Shown here: positions 7,093 to 16,277 of the stretch, one piece after another
Layout of the letters: each line of letters begins with the position of its first letter
How positions within the stretch are numbered: position 1 is the stretch's first letter
NCBI GenBank assembly: GCA_009873635.1
Contig: WAHY01000015.1
Span: 1-45,758 of the forward strand
DNA from: Nitrospinota bacterium
GTDB taxonomy: Bacteria; Nitrospinota; Nitrospinia; Nitrospinales; VA-1
Length of the DNA: 45,758 bases
Direction of reading: 5' to 3'
Made by a program: the position numbers and the translations under genes
Notes under the pieces: generated by a model
Databases searched by the model: none
Told to the model about the DNA's origin: nothing
What the model saw: only the letters and a program-made list of their open reading frames with translations

Positions 7093-8304
7093 TTAAGTTA
7101 CGTTTACGGCGATACGGTGCATGGCATTGTTCAGATATCCCTTAGGGTTCCATCCCGGGACCACCATGGGTTGCATTTCACCAGCACTGTCGGTTGCTCT
7201 TGCCCAGATTTCATAATAGCCTTTCCCGGGAAAATCAATCGCAGTGTTCCAATTTTGCCAGGCAAAACGATTGACGGGGGGGGCCAAAGACACTGCCAGC
7301 CAATTTGCTCCAAAATCTATAGAAACATGCATAGCTTTTACACTGCGATCTCCCGCCCAGGCATGCCCCCTTACCAGAAGAGATTTTTTTAAATTCCAGT
7401 TCAGACGTGATTTTGGAAATGTGATCAGAGATTTCACAGGCAATGATTCAATGATTTTCATATCTTCCTTGGGAACATGAGTTCCGGGAGATACCGGGTA
7501 CCGGGGAACACGGTATGCATAACCCGTCATTTTAGGACCATCGTGCTCCCTGTCACGGACATATATTCGTTTCAGCCACTTTATGGAGGTCGATCCGGGC
7601 CAGCCCGGTGTGACCACGCGCAGGGGAAACCCGTGCAATGCGGGTAAAGGCTGACCGTTCATTTCCCAGACGATCAGTGTGTGTTCATCCATGGCCTTAC
7701 TGATAGGAGTACCTCGGGATATGGGTATTTTATTGGGGTCACCACTTAAGTGAGGGTCGCCACCATAATACCCCGTATACACAGCGGAACTCTTCAGTCC
7801 TGCGGATTGGAGCACATCTTTCATTCTAACTCCTGTGTAGGTCGCGCAACCTATGGCACCGTATGTCCATTGATTGCCTTTTGCGGGTGGAGTGTAGCCC
7901 GCTCTTCCGTTACCTCCGCACTCAATTTGCAAGGCATAGGTATATTGTTTGAATCGTTTTAATTGTTCCAGTGTCAGGGCCAGAGGATTGTGCACTTCTC
8001 CATCCACAGTAAGGGTCCACCCGGTTTTATCTATTTCGGGTACGAGTCCGTTGTTCCTGACGAAATGCCGGTCGTTGGGAGTTATCACATCATCCAATAA
8101 ATGAGGAGGGGTCTCAGCATTTAAAGGTCTGTTATTCAAAACTCTCAATCCATTCTTTCCGGGTATCGTTAAGTCATCAAGAGGGTCAGCAAATGAGGAT
8201 TGAAGAAAAGGCAAGGTTAAATCCGTTGTAACTGCCAGGGCCGAAAGCCCGCTTAACTTTAAAAACTCCCTGCGAGAAGAATTTGGTGTTTGACGATTTC
8301 CCAT
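7093..8304 (-). CDS. sorA: SorA-like molybdenum cofactor sulfite dehydrogenase subunit
   Basis: This is a 403-residue enzyme of the sulfite oxidase/YedY fold. It has an N-terminal Tat-type signal (SSRREFLKLSG, residues 9-19), implying export as a folded cofactor-loaded protein. The molybdenum-coordinating Cys is in IECGGNGR (Cys129). The HGFPLRVVTPGWPG and IKWLKRIYV segments complete the oxidoreductase domain, and residues about 290-400 form the C-terminal Mo-co dimerisation domain. It should oxidise sulfite to sulfate in the periplasm and hand electrons to the cytochrome encoded 12 bases downstream. A general molybdo-oxidoreductase acting on another substrate remains possible, but the cytochrome partner favours sulfite. 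The start is the ATG at 8304. Confidence 0.85.
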   Translation of the reverse strand: MGNRQTPNSSRREFLKLSGLSALAVTTDLTLPFLQSSFADPLDDLTIPGKNGLRVLNNRPLNAETPPHLLDDVITPNDRHFVRNNGLVPEIDKTGWTLTVDGEVHNPLALTLEQLKRFKQYTYALQIECGGNGRAGYTPPAKGNQWTYGAIGCATYTGVRMKDVLQSAGLKSSAVYTGYYGGDPHLSGDPNKIPISRGTPISKAMDEHTLIVWEMNGQPLPALHGFPLRVVTPGWPGSTSIKWLKRIYVRDREHDGPKMTGYAYRVPRYPVSPGTHVPKEDMKIIESLPVKSLITFPKSRLNWNLKKSLLVRGHAWAGDRSVKAMHVSIDFGANWLAVSLAPPVNRFAWQNWNTAIDFPGKGYYEIWARATDSAGEMQPMVVPGWNPKGYLNNAMHRIAVNVT

Positions 8305-8536
8305 ATTCTGAGATTGAACCTCATAAGAGAATTAATAGAGCTGTCTTTTAATTTTACCAACAATTCATATATTGGCAAAATAAACCCGGTTTTGGGAAAT
8401 GATCTTATTAATAAATCACTTTATATTGTTTCAAATGGCGTAGAGAGTTTCGATTTTTTCTTTCACTGCGCCCTAAAGCCCGGTAGAATTCCTTAATTCT
8501 ATAAACCAGGTTTTAAACCATGGGAGTGTAGTCTCT

Positions 8537-9328
8537 ATGAAATATTTTTTTCAATTGGTTTTTTATACAGTTTTAAGTCTGGCAACGATAGCTCACGCTG
8601 AGGTTAAATCTCAAGAGATCGATTACAGTTATAAGGGTACACCATTAAAAGGCTATTTCGCTTATGACTCTTCTATTAAAGGAAAGCGTCCCGGAGTTTT
8701 AGTGGTTCACGAATGGTGGGGACATAATGACCATGCCCGGGAACGTGCTCGTATGCTTGCTAAAATTGGTTATACAGCATTGGCTGTCGATATGTATGGC
8801 GATGGAAAGTTAGCGGATCATCCCAAAAAGGCCGGGGAATTCATGAGCGCGGCTTTCAATGACTGGAATACTTCAAAAGCAAGATTTAACAAGGCCAAAG
8901 AAATTTTGCAATCTCATGAAACAGTGGATGCGGATCGTATTGGGGCAATCGGATTTTGTTTTGGAGGCGCGGTTTCTATTCGCATGGCTAGAGGCGGTGC
9001 TGACCTGGATGGAGTCGTTGCCTTTCACAGCGCATTGCCTTTGCAACCTGCGATCAAAAATATGAAAACTTCTATTCTGGTCATTAATGGTTCTCAGGAT
9101 GCCTTCCTGAAACCTGAAACTTTAGGTTCATTTACCAGCCAGATGATGGCGGGCAATGCTGACTTTACCTATATGAGCCTGGCTGGCGTTAAACACAGCT
9201 ATACCAACAAGCAGGCTGATGAATTCAGGAAAAAATTTAATATCCAAGCGCTGGAATACAACAGGCAAGCAGACGAAAGGGCCTGGTCAGCAATGCAGAA
9301 ATTTTTCCGACGTGTATTTGGTCAATGA
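8537..9328 (+). CDS. Exported dienelactone hydrolase family protein
   Basis: This is a 263-residue alpha/beta hydrolase with an N-terminal signal peptide (cleavage near AHA-EVK, residue 22). The mature part follows the dienelactone hydrolase pattern: VLVVHEWWG oxyanion region, AVDMYGDGK, and a GFCFGG nucleophile elbow in which Cys replaces Ser. A catalytic Asp lies in GSQDAF and a His in VKHSYTN. The reaction is probably hydrolysis of a lactone or ester in the periplasm; the natural substrate is not evident. The stop overlaps the start of the following FAH-family gene by ATGA, which suggests a translationally coupled pair. Confidence 0.85.
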   Translation: MKYFFQLVFYTVLSLATIAHAEVKSQEIDYSYKGTPLKGYFAYDSSIKGKRPGVLVVHEWWGHNDHARERARMLAKIGYTALAVDMYGDGKLADHPKKAGEFMSAAFNDWNTSKARFNKAKEILQSHETVDADRIGAIGFCFGGAVSIRMARGGADLDGVVAFHSALPLQPAIKNMKTSILVINGSQDAFLKPETLGSFTSQMMAGNADFTYMSLAGVKHSYTNKQADEFRKKFNIQALEYNRQADERAWSAMQKFFRRVFGQ

Positions 9329-9987
9329 GTGAATTGCGGATAAATATTGAAGGCCAGTCGTTCACGCCTCATAGGATTTTTTGCATTGGGAAAAACTATG
9401 ACAAGCATGTGAAGGAGCTTGGAGGGCAAGTTCCAGACGAGCCGGTGGTTTTTATGAAACCGGTATGGAGTATTGTGTCACCGGGAGAAACCCTGTTTTT
9501 GCCACAACATGGCAGCCTTTTGCATCATGAAGTGGAAGCGGTGCTTTTAATAGGTAAGGAGGGGCAAAATATCCCTGAGGCCGATGCGACTTCTTATATT
9601 GCAGGGGTTACTCTGGGTCTGGATTTAACCCTGCGTGATGTTCAGGGGAGATTGAAAAAATCAGGATTGCCCTGGGAACTTTCCAAAGCTTTTGAACAGA
9701 GTGCTCCTTTAGGTCATTTCAAGGCTTACAATTCAGATAGCATTGACCTGAAAGACTTAACCTTCAGCTGCTCGGTTAACGGGGAACTTCGTCAGCAAGG
9801 CAATACTCGTGAAATGCTTTTTCCTGTCAGCCAATTGATTCATGTCTTAAGCGGATGGTGGAAATTAAAACCGGGTGATATTGTTTTTACCGGAACCCCT
9901 GAGGGCGTTGGTCCGATAAAGGCTAAAGACAAGGTGGTTATTGAAAGTCCGACTACGGGTTCTTTCTCATGGGTCTTTGGCGGGTAA
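9325..9987 (+). CDS. Fumarylacetoacetate hydrolase (FAH) family protein
   Basis: This is a 220-residue cytoplasmic protein of the FAH/acylpyruvase family (YcgM-like). It has the IFCIGKNYDKH substrate loop, the acidic metal ligands in HHEVEAVLLIGKEG and the later GLDLTLRD, and the terminal GDIVFTGTPEGVGPI motif. Its length matches single-domain acylpyruvases such as FAHD1/YcgM, which hydrolyse acylpyruvates or decarboxylate oxaloacetate. It overlaps the dienelactone hydrolase gene by four bases. In an organism relying on C4 acids, oxaloacetate or acylpyruvate removal would be plausible. The substrate is not proven by sequence. Confidence 0.85.
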   Translation: MSELRINIEGQSFTPHRIFCIGKNYDKHVKELGGQVPDEPVVFMKPVWSIVSPGETLFLPQHGSLLHHEVEAVLLIGKEGQNIPEADATSYIAGVTLGLDLTLRDVQGRLKKSGLPWELSKAFEQSAPLGHFKAYNSDSIDLKDLTFSCSVNGELRQQGNTREMLFPVSQLIHVLSGWWKLKPGDIVFTGTPEGVGPIKAKDKVVIESPTTGSFSWVFGG

Positions 9988-10282
9988 TAAAGTTTGAGTC
10001 ATGACTAGAGCAGATGGTTAGAAAGCATGCTCAGTTTGTGTTTTGGCAGTAAGAAGTCGTTGTTCAAATCGTTCAAAGATTTCAGAGTTTAAATTTCGTC
10101 AAATTATTCGCTATTTTGTCTTCCTCGTTATGACACGCTTCCTGGGAACACTATTCAAGAAACTTGCAAGCTTATAAAAGAGTAATGGTTTAAAGTTTTC
10201 TTTCCCTCACTGAGGTCTTTGCATTACCTCGTCATCTTTCTAAAGCTGCAAGATACTTCTCTTTGCCTTTCTCGCTATATGG

Positions 10283-11308
10283 TTAGAAAAGATTTTCCTG
10301 GCTGCCCTGACTGGGGGCAAGTTTATTAAAATGTTTGTAGGCCATGGGGGTGGCAACCCGGCCACGGGGTGTTCGCTGGATGAATCCCGTCTGGATGAGG
10401 TAAGGTTCCAGCACATCTTCGATGGTATCTTTCTCTTCACTTATTGATGCGGCAAGACTTTCTATTCCTACAGGACCTCCAGAATATTTTTCAATCATAG
10501 CCAGCAGAAGTTTGTGGTCCATTTTATCGAGTCCTTTTCCATCAACCTCCATCATCTCAAGGGCACCAGCAGCTACCTCACGGGTGATGATCCCATCGGC
10601 TTTCACCTGGGCGTAATCTCTTACACGTCTTAAGAGGCGGTTGGCGATTCTTGGTGTTCCGCGTGACCGGCGTGCGATTTCATTCGCACCTTCAGGGACT
10701 ATCGCGATTTCAAGAATGCCGGCTGAACGGGTAAGAATAGTTTCCAGTTCTTTTTCATTGTAGTAGTCGAGTCGATGAACCACTCCAAAACGGTCGCGCA
10801 ATGGAGAAGTGAGAAGTCCTGCTCTTGTTGTGGCTCCCACCAGGGTGAAAGGTGGCAATTCAAGTTTTATGGACCGGGCGCTTGGTCCCTGGCCAATCAT
10901 GATATCGAGCTTGTAATCTTCCATCGCGGAATAGAGAATTTCTTCGATGACATTGGACAATCTGTGTATCTCATCAATAAACAGAACATCCCCTTTTTTC
11001 AAGTTAGTCAGAAGTGCCGCGAGATCGCCCGACTTTTCGATGACTGGACCCGAAGTGCTTTTGATATTCGTGTCCATTTCAGAGGCGATGATGTTAGCCA
11101 GTGTGGTTTTACCCAGCCCGGGTGGTCCGTAAAAAAGGACATGGTCGAGTGATTCATCTCTCATTTTTGCGGCGGAGATAAATATATCGAGGTTTTCTTT
11201 GATCTTTGCCTGACCGACATATTCTTCCAGCTTGCCAGGCCTGAGGCTGTTATCAAATTGAACCTCTTCATTATCCTGCCCGGAACTCATGAGTCTGTCT
11301 TCTTCCAT
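10283..11308 (-). CDS. ruvB: Holliday junction branch-migration helicase RuvB
   Basis: This is a 341-residue AAA+ ATPase that drives Holliday junction branch migration with RuvA. Visible elements are the [13 protein letters not shown]-terminus, Walker [10 protein letters not shown] (residues 61-69), Walker [10 protein letters not shown], sensor-1 GATTRAG, the Arg finger region SPLRDRFG, and the C-terminal winged helix ([10 protein letters not shown]). The length is normal. It is the last gene of the minus-strand yebC-ruvC-ruvA-ruvB series, 12 bases after ruvA, with an AGGGA ribosome-binding site. No LexA-type operator is obvious upstream of the cluster. Confidence 0.97.
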   Translation of the reverse strand: MEEDRLMSSGQDNEEVQFDNSLRPGKLEEYVGQAKIKENLDIFISAAKMRDESLDHVLFYGPPGLGKTTLANIIASEMDTNIKSTSGPVIEKSGDLAALLTNLKKGDVLFIDEIHRLSNVIEEILYSAMEDYKLDIMIGQGPSARSIKLELPPFTLVGATTRAGLLTSPLRDRFGVVHRLDYYNEKELETILTRSAGILEIAIVPEGANEIARRSRGTPRIANRLLRRVRDYAQVKADGIITREVAAGALEMMEVDGKGLDKMDHKLLLAMIEKYSGGPVGIESLAASISEEKDTIEDVLEPYLIQTGFIQRTPRGRVATPMAYKHFNKLAPSQGSQENLF

Positions 11309-11320
11309 TATTTTTCCCTG

Positions 11321-11914
11321 CTATAAAATATTTAAACTTTCTTTAATGAGCTCTTCAAGGCTGGCATCCTGTCCATTTTGGTTATAGATCGCTTTCAGGG
11401 CTTTTTCTGCTTCCGGTTTCTTATAACCTAGATTTAAAAGTGCCGACAGGGCATCGTCATAAAAACCTTCTTTAGGACTGGAGTCGGCTGTATGTTCCAT
11501 TTCAAGTGCAAGATCTGCAAGTTTATCCTTCATTTCCAGAGTTAGCCGTTCCGCGGTTTTTTTGCCAACACCGGGGATAGTGCTCAGCCTTGCGGAATCG
11601 TTATTCATCACGGCGGACAATAAATCTTCAGGAGACATGCCGGACAAGATGCCCAGTGCCAGCCGTGGACCAACCTTGTTGATGGTGATGAGCTTCTGGA
11701 AAATTGTTTGTTCCTCTTCTGTCAGGAAGCCGAAGAGTTTGAGCTCGTCTTCCCGAACCCGGGTATGGATTTTAAGGGATACTGTTTGTCCCGTGCCGGG
11801 CAAGGCGTAATAGGTTGATAGGGGTGTGAACACCTGGTAACCAACTCCATTTACATCGACAATGGCGTATTCGGGAGATTTGTAAGTTAGTTGTCCTTTT
11901 AGGTGGGCAATCAT
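11321..11914 (-). CDS. ruvA: Holliday junction DNA-binding protein RuvA
   Basis: This is a 197-residue protein. It comprises an N-terminal OB fold (MIAHLKGQL, NGVGYQVFTPL), central tandem helix-hairpin-helix motifs (INKVGPRLALGILSG and IPGVGKKTAERL), and a C-terminal domain III (ALLNLGYKKPEAEKAL) that contacts RuvB. It forms tetramers that hold the Holliday junction in a square-planar state and loads RuvB. The gene lies seven bases after ruvC and twelve before ruvB, consistent with one operon. Confidence 0.96.
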   Translation of the reverse strand: MIAHLKGQLTYKSPEYAIVDVNGVGYQVFTPLSTYYALPGTGQTVSLKIHTRVREDELKLFGFLTEEEQTIFQKLITINKVGPRLALGILSGMSPEDLLSAVMNNDSARLSTIPGVGKKTAERLTLEMKDKLADLALEMEHTADSSPKEGFYDDALSALLNLGYKKPEAEKALKAIYNQNGQDASLEELIKESLNIL

Positions 11915-11921
11915 GTTTTAT

Positions 11922-12422
11922 TTATCTCTGGGCTTTTTTAATTTTTTGTTGAAGTCCGGCATGATGTATATGGCAGATGGCTACAGCAAGGGCATCGGAT
12001 GCGTCAAAAGGTTCAGGCTTTTCTTTTAGACGTAGAAGGGTTGAGACCATATCGCACACCTGGTTTTTGTCCGCGCGCCCATAACCGACCACGGACTGTT
12101 TGATTTCCAGCGGGCTGTATTCAGCCAGTTCAATCCCGCAGTTGACAGCTGCGAGCAGGGTGATACCTCTTGTTTGTCCGAGTTTTATTACGGTTTTTAC
12201 ATTTGTTGCATAGAACAGGTCTTCCACCGCAACCACATCTGGCTGGAACTTTTCCATTGTTAAAACAAGTTCGTCATAAATGAGTTTGAGTCGTTGGGGG
12301 AACGAATGCTTGGATGAAGTGCGCACACTGCTCCAGTATACAGGTTGCAGGTTGTTTTTTATCTCTTCTATGATACCGAATCCAGTGCAGTTGCTACCTG
12401 GATCAATTCCCATGACGCGCAT
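11922..12422 (-). CDS. ruvC: Holliday junction resolvase RuvC
   Basis: This is a 166-residue RNase H-fold endonuclease that cuts Holliday junctions symmetrically. The catalytic acidic residues are visible: Asp7 in MGIDPGS, Glu in VVAVEDLFYATN, and the C-terminal DASDALAVAICH pair. The GYGRADKNQV segment is a family hallmark. It sits between yebC (77 bases upstream) and ruvA (7 bases downstream), the common bacterial arrangement, and completes the RuvABC resolvasome. Confidence 0.96.
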   Translation of the reverse strand: MRVMGIDPGSNCTGFGIIEEIKNNLQPVYWSSVRTSSKHSFPQRLKLIYDELVLTMEKFQPDVVAVEDLFYATNVKTVIKLGQTRGITLLAAVNCGIELAEYSPLEIKQSVVGYGRADKNQVCDMVSTLLRLKEKPEPFDASDALAVAICHIHHAGLQQKIKKAQR

Positions 12423-12499
12423 TGTTCAGCCTTGTTGAAGGGTTGAATATTTGGATGGGCTACCCGTGTAATTTTATGCCGGGTCTTTGAATTGAGGCC

Positions 12500-13255
12500 T
12501 TAACTGTTTTCTAAAATTGCGGCCATGACATCATCCGAGATGTCGAAATTTGAATAGGCTTTTTGGATGTCGTCGTGGTCTTCCAGAATATCCATAAGTT
12601 TAAGAAGGGCTTTGCCTTTTTTTTCATCAATGGAAACCGTGTTTTGCGGGATGCGGGTGATTTCTGCCGTTTCCATGGGCACGCCCGCATCTTCCAGGGC
12701 TTTACGCACTTCTTCAAAACTCTCAACAGCAGTTGTGATCTCGTATTGGTCGTCAACCGTCTTCAGGTCATCGGCACCGGCATCAATAGCGAGTTCCATC
12801 AGCTCATCTTCAGTTTTAGCCTCGGTTTTGACGGTGATGAGTCCCTTTTGTTCAAACATCCATCCGACACATCCGTTTTCTCCCAGGTTCCCACCTGCTT
12901 TGCTGAGAGCGGCGCGAATTTCACTGACAGTACGATTTTTGTTATCGGTCATGGCTTCCAGAAAGATGGCTGCTCCACCAGGGCCATAACCCTCATAAGT
13001 ATGTTCTTCGTAATGTGTGCCTTCCAACTCGCCGGTGCCTTTTTTTATGGCGCGGGTGATATTATCGACAGGCATATTTTTGCTTTTGGCGATCAAGATA
13101 GCAGTCCGGAGTCTTGGGTTTCCATCTGGGTCTCCACCACCAATACGTGCGGCAACGGTGATTTCCTTAATCAGTTTTGTGAAAATTTTTCCACGTTTGG
13201 CGTCGGCGGCGCCCTTTTTATGTTTTATACTAGCCCACTTGGAATGACCGGACAT
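12500..13255 (-). CDS. yebC: YebC/PmpR family protein
   Basis: This is a 251-residue protein of normal YebC length. It has the invariant N-terminus [20 protein letters not shown], the middle [15 protein letters not shown], the EGYGPGGAA loop and the acidic C-terminal domain. Family members have been described as transcriptional regulators and, more recently, as ribosome-associated factors that relieve stalling at proline stretches. Which applies here cannot be read from sequence. It is the first gene of the yebC-ruvCAB set, a neighbourhood shared by many bacteria. Confidence 0.95.
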   Translation of the reverse strand: MSGHSKWASIKHKKGAADAKRGKIFTKLIKEITVAARIGGGDPDGNPRLRTAILIAKSKNMPVDNITRAIKKGTGELEGTHYEEHTYEGYGPGGAAIFLEAMTDNKNRTVSEIRAALSKAGGNLGENGCVGWMFEQKGLITVKTEAKTEDELMELAIDAGADDLKTVDDQYEITTAVESFEEVRKALEDAGVPMETAEITRIPQNTVSIDEKKGKALLKLMDILEDHDDIQKAYSNFDISDDVMAAILENS

Positions 13256-13338
13256 ATTTGTTCCTCAAATTTCAAAAAATATTAAACTGTGTGTAATTTA
13301 ACATAATCTATGATCTTCTCTCAACTTCGTATGGCCTT

Positions 13339-13995
13339 ATGACTGAGAAAACAGTGGAAATAAAAATTTCAGGCAAAACCATTCAAGCCAAAGCTGGAGA
13401 AACCCTGGTGCATGCCCTTTGGGCGGCGGGAATGGCAGAAAGCGTGAAGGTGGGGTGTGCGGGAGGGGTTTGTGGTGCCTGCACGGTTACTTTGCGCTAT
13501 CCGGATGGAAGGCAGGGGGGAACTGAACTGGCTTGTATGAAACCGGTGGAAGATGGAATGGAGGTTTTCCCCTGTCCTGTTAGCGCAGATAATCCGGCCG
13601 AACCGGTGGTCCAGCCAGAGCTTGCTCATTTGCAGTCGGTGTTTCCTGCTCTTAGCCGTTGTACCAAATGTGGTAGCTGCACCACTGCCTGCCCCATGTC
13701 AATTCCGGTGATGGATTCAGTGTTGCGAATGCAGAAGGGTGAATTTCAAGCTGTAGCGGAAGACTTCACCACCTGTATCCATTGCGGACTATGCCGTTAT
13801 GTATGTGAGGATAAAGTCAAGCCGCATAATATGGGACTTTGGATTCGTCGATCGCTGGGTATGAGCCGGGATGCAGCTATCAAAGAATCTGAGGATACTG
13901 CAGAGCAGGAATGGGAACACCTGCTCAATGAAGATCGCGAAGAGAGGCTTGAAAGGGCAATAAAGTTTCGACAATCCGGGAGGGTCGAACCGTGA
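13339..13995 (+). CDS. Fumarate reductase/succinate dehydrogenase-type iron-sulfur subunit with 2Fe-2S and two 4Fe-4S motifs
   Basis: This is a 218-residue electron-transfer subunit. The N-terminal ferredoxin domain (residues about 1-90) binds a 2Fe-2S cluster through CAGGVCGAC and a later AC. Two cysteine motifs of the 4Fe-4S type follow: CTKCGSCTTACP and CIHCGLCRYVC. True SdhB proteins have a 3Fe-4S site between such motifs; here the pattern looks more like an HdrC-type ferredoxin pair. The tail is charged and helical. It overlaps the flavoprotein gene by a few bases (stop at 13995, ATG at 13995 or GTG at 13992), so the pair is surely one enzyme. There is no membrane anchor gene beside it, suggesting a soluble or peripheral complex. 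It should carry electrons to or from the FAD subunit. Confidence 0.8.
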   Translation: MTEKTVEIKISGKTIQAKAGETLVHALWAAGMAESVKVGCAGGVCGACTVTLRYPDGRQGGTELACMKPVEDGMEVFPCPVSADNPAEPVVQPELAHLQSVFPALSRCTKCGSCTTACPMSIPVMDSVLRMQKGEFQAVAEDFTTCIHCGLCRYVCEDKVKPHNMGLWIRRSLGMSRDAAIKESEDTAEQEWEHLLNEDREERLERAIKFRQSGRVEP

Positions 13996-15647
13996 TGCAA
14001 TGGGCAAAAGAGTCTCTGGATAAGCTTGAAAGCTCACGTCTAACCAGACTGAATCAATCGGCGCATTTACCAGACTCGGAAGAGGCGGATGCAATTCTCA
14101 GGAAATATCACCCCGACTACCTGGGGCATATAAGGCAGGTTAATGTTGGCCCCAATGCAGGAGACCAGAAATTTCCTTTAGAGCTTGCGCAATTGTTGGA
14201 GGGCAATAGCCCTATAGAAAAAGACTATAATCCCATCCCCGAAATTGAAACGGATGTTTTGATAATAGGTGGGGGAGGGGCCGGAGCGGCAGCGGCTCTC
14301 ACCTTGCATGGAAAAGGGTTATCTGTTCATTTGGCAACAAAACTCAGGTTGGGTGACTCCAATACGGTGATGGCGGAAGGCGGAATCCAGTCTGCGATAG
14401 GCCCTGACGACTCGCCAAGGAGGCATTTTGCCGATGCGCTGGTAGGGGGGCATGGAGATAATGACCCGAACCTGTTGAGGATTCTCTGTGAACAGGGACC
14501 GGAGAGCATTCGCTGGCTCAGTCAGCTCGGTTGTCTGTTTGATCAAAATGAAGATGGAAGTTTTAGATTGCGAGGCGGTGGCGGGACTTCTGTGCCGCGT
14601 GTATTGGCTTGCAGGGATTACACGGGTCTGGAAATCATGCGAGTGCTGAAAGATGCTGTGCGTTTGACCGACACTCAATTGCTGGAAGAACATGTGGCCA
14701 TGGAGTTGGTCGATGATGGAAACAGCCGGGTGACAGGTGCCATTTTATTTGACAGGAATGCTGGTAAAAAGATTTGTGTTTCGGCGCGTGCGGTGATTCT
14801 GGCTACCGGGGGAAGCGGGCAGATCCGATTGCAGGGGTTTCCCACCAGTAACCATATAGGGGCTACCGGTGATGGTCTTGTGCTCGCATACAGGCAGGGA
14901 TGTCGACTGATTAACCTGGATAGTTATCAGTATCATCCTTCAGGAGCCTGTTATCCAGAAGCTCTGGCTGGACAATTGGTGACAGAAGCGATTCGGTCAA
15001 TAGGTGCCCAGGTGGTCAATTCTGAAGGGGTGCATTTCATTAACGAGATGGCTTATCGTGATGTGTTGGCGGGGGCAATCATCAGGGAAATTGCAGATGG
15101 AAGAGGGATAAAAACTCCACATGGTAAGGAAGGCATCTGGCTTGATACTCCGATGATTGACTTGAAAAATGGTGAGGGGGCTTTAGCCCGTCAATTTCCC
15201 GGGCTGATCCACCGATTTGAGCGGTACGGCATTGATCCGGCAAAGCAGCCAATTCTAATTTATCCCACATTGCATTACCAGAATGGTGGCATTCGTGTGG
15301 ATACGGAATGTAGAACCGATGTTGACGGACTATGGGCCAGTGGAGAAGTAACAGGAGGCTTGCATGGCAAAAACCGTCTTATGGGAAACTCGCTGCTGGA
15401 TATTACCGTTTTTGGCAGGAGAGCCGCCCTATCAGTAATCGATAATCTTCCTGAACGAGGGACAGTGACTCTCACTAACCTGAAAAAGTTTCGTGCGGAA
15501 CAGGAAAAGACAGGAAGCGAAACGGTATCTCCAAAGTTTTTTCCAGACGCCTCAGGGATGAAACTGGAAGTGAAGAAATCAGAAGAGAACGCAAAATCAG
15601 ATACTAAATCTGCTGGTTTTGAACCTCGTAACCCTTTTAACTTTTAA
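13992..15647 (+). CDS. Fumarate reductase/succinate dehydrogenase-type flavoprotein subunit
   Basis: This is a 551-residue FAD enzyme of the SdhA/FrdA/NadB superfamily. About 85 N-terminal residues precede the dinucleotide motif DVLIIGGGGAGAAAAL. Catalytic positions appear conserved: HPSG, TEAIRS, the Arg in YRDVLA, LHYQNGG, and HGKNRLMGNSLLD. The stretch before the FAD site lacks the His-bearing RSHT/RSHS signature of covalently flavinylated SdhA, reading LRLGDSNTVMAEGG instead, so FAD may be non-covalent. It differs strongly from the sdhA at 33946, so the organism has two such enzymes. The direction (fumarate reduction or succinate oxidation) is not decidable from sequence; L-aspartate oxidase is less likely given the Fe-S partner. 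GGGAGGG at 13978-13984 serves either the GTG or the ATG. Confidence 0.8.
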   Translation: MMQWAKESLDKLESSRLTRLNQSAHLPDSEEADAILRKYHPDYLGHIRQVNVGPNAGDQKFPLELAQLLEGNSPIEKDYNPIPEIETDVLIIGGGGAGAAAALTLHGKGLSVHLATKLRLGDSNTVMAEGGIQSAIGPDDSPRRHFADALVGGHGDNDPNLLRILCEQGPESIRWLSQLGCLFDQNEDGSFRLRGGGGTSVPRVLACRDYTGLEIMRVLKDAVRLTDTQLLEEHVAMELVDDGNSRVTGAILFDRNAGKKICVSARAVILATGGSGQIRLQGFPTSNHIGATGDGLVLAYRQGCRLINLDSYQYHPSGACYPEALAGQLVTEAIRSIGAQVVNSEGVHFINEMAYRDVLAGAIIREIADGRGIKTPHGKEGIWLDTPMIDLKNGEGALARQFPGLIHRFERYGIDPAKQPILIYPTLHYQNGGIRVDTECRTDVDGLWASGEVTGGLHGKNRLMGNSLLDITVFGRRAALSVIDNLPERGTVTLTNLKKFRAEQEKTGSETVSPKFFPDASGMKLEVKKSEENAKSDTKSAGFEPRNPFNF

Positions 15648-15658
15648 TTATTTTTTTG

Positions 15659-16219
15659 ATGGATTTCATCTTTTCTACTGACGGGTTAAAAGTTCTAGCC
15701 TTCCTGGCAGTGGTTGCTCTCATATTTTTTATCCAGAAAAGAAAACAACACAAATTGGCGGGTGACCCGAAGATTGTAATGGGTCAACTGGAACGCTTGG
15801 GTCCTGATTATTTTGTTTTGTCAAATGTCGTTGTGTCTGCTGAATTGGGTATGAATGATGTGAGTCATGTGGTGGTTTCGAATTATGGTGTGTTTGTTCT
15901 GACAGTTAAAACAGAAGCGGGGAAGGTGTTTGGCCGTGAAAAAGATAGAGAGTGGCACTTAAAACCATCTAAGGATATTCTGTACAATCCACTTTGGGAA
16001 AACCGCAAACACGTAAATGCTCTGGAGCAGATAATAGGGCCCGTATGGTTTGTGCCTGTTGTGGTTTTTACTCGGGCGGTGTTAAAGGGTGACTTTGGAG
16101 CCAGTGTTATCCAACTAAATGACTTGATCCCTTTTATTGAGCAAAATAAAACATCCCGTTTGTCCGCTGACAAACGGGATGAAGTGATACGTAAACTACA
16201 ACAGCTTTCAGCCAATTAG
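15659..16219 (+). CDS. Membrane-anchored NERD-domain protein
   Basis: This is a 186-residue protein with one N-terminal transmembrane helix (about residues 9-25, VLAFLAVVALIFFI) and a NERD (nuclease-related) domain. The domain shows its usual landmarks: LSNVVV, a DVSHVVVSNYGVFVLTVK strand-loop-strand, a W after the basic region, and NPLWEN with the following NVNALEQII-like helix. NERD domains resemble restriction-endonuclease-like folds, but their activity is mostly undefined. It starts 11 bases after the flavoprotein gene with no clear Shine-Dalgarno sequence, so translation may be coupled. A functional link to the fumarate reductase is not evident. Confidence 0.65.
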   Translation: MDFIFSTDGLKVLAFLAVVALIFFIQKRKQHKLAGDPKIVMGQLERLGPDYFVLSNVVVSAELGMNDVSHVVVSNYGVFVLTVKTEAGKVFGREKDREWHLKPSKDILYNPLWENRKHVNALEQIIGPVWFVPVVVFTRAVLKGDFGASVIQLNDLIPFIEQNKTSRLSADKRDEVIRKLQQLSAN

Positions 16220-16277
16220 GCTGTCACATCGGTGTTGCCGTCAACGACAAGAATAGTTTGTTGAGAATTATTTCCTA

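Noticed and set aside
12563-13285. 240-codon plus-strand frame opposite yebC
   Set aside because: It is the complement shadow of a strongly conserved gene, with no own ribosome-binding site and low-complexity Phe/Cys-rich content.
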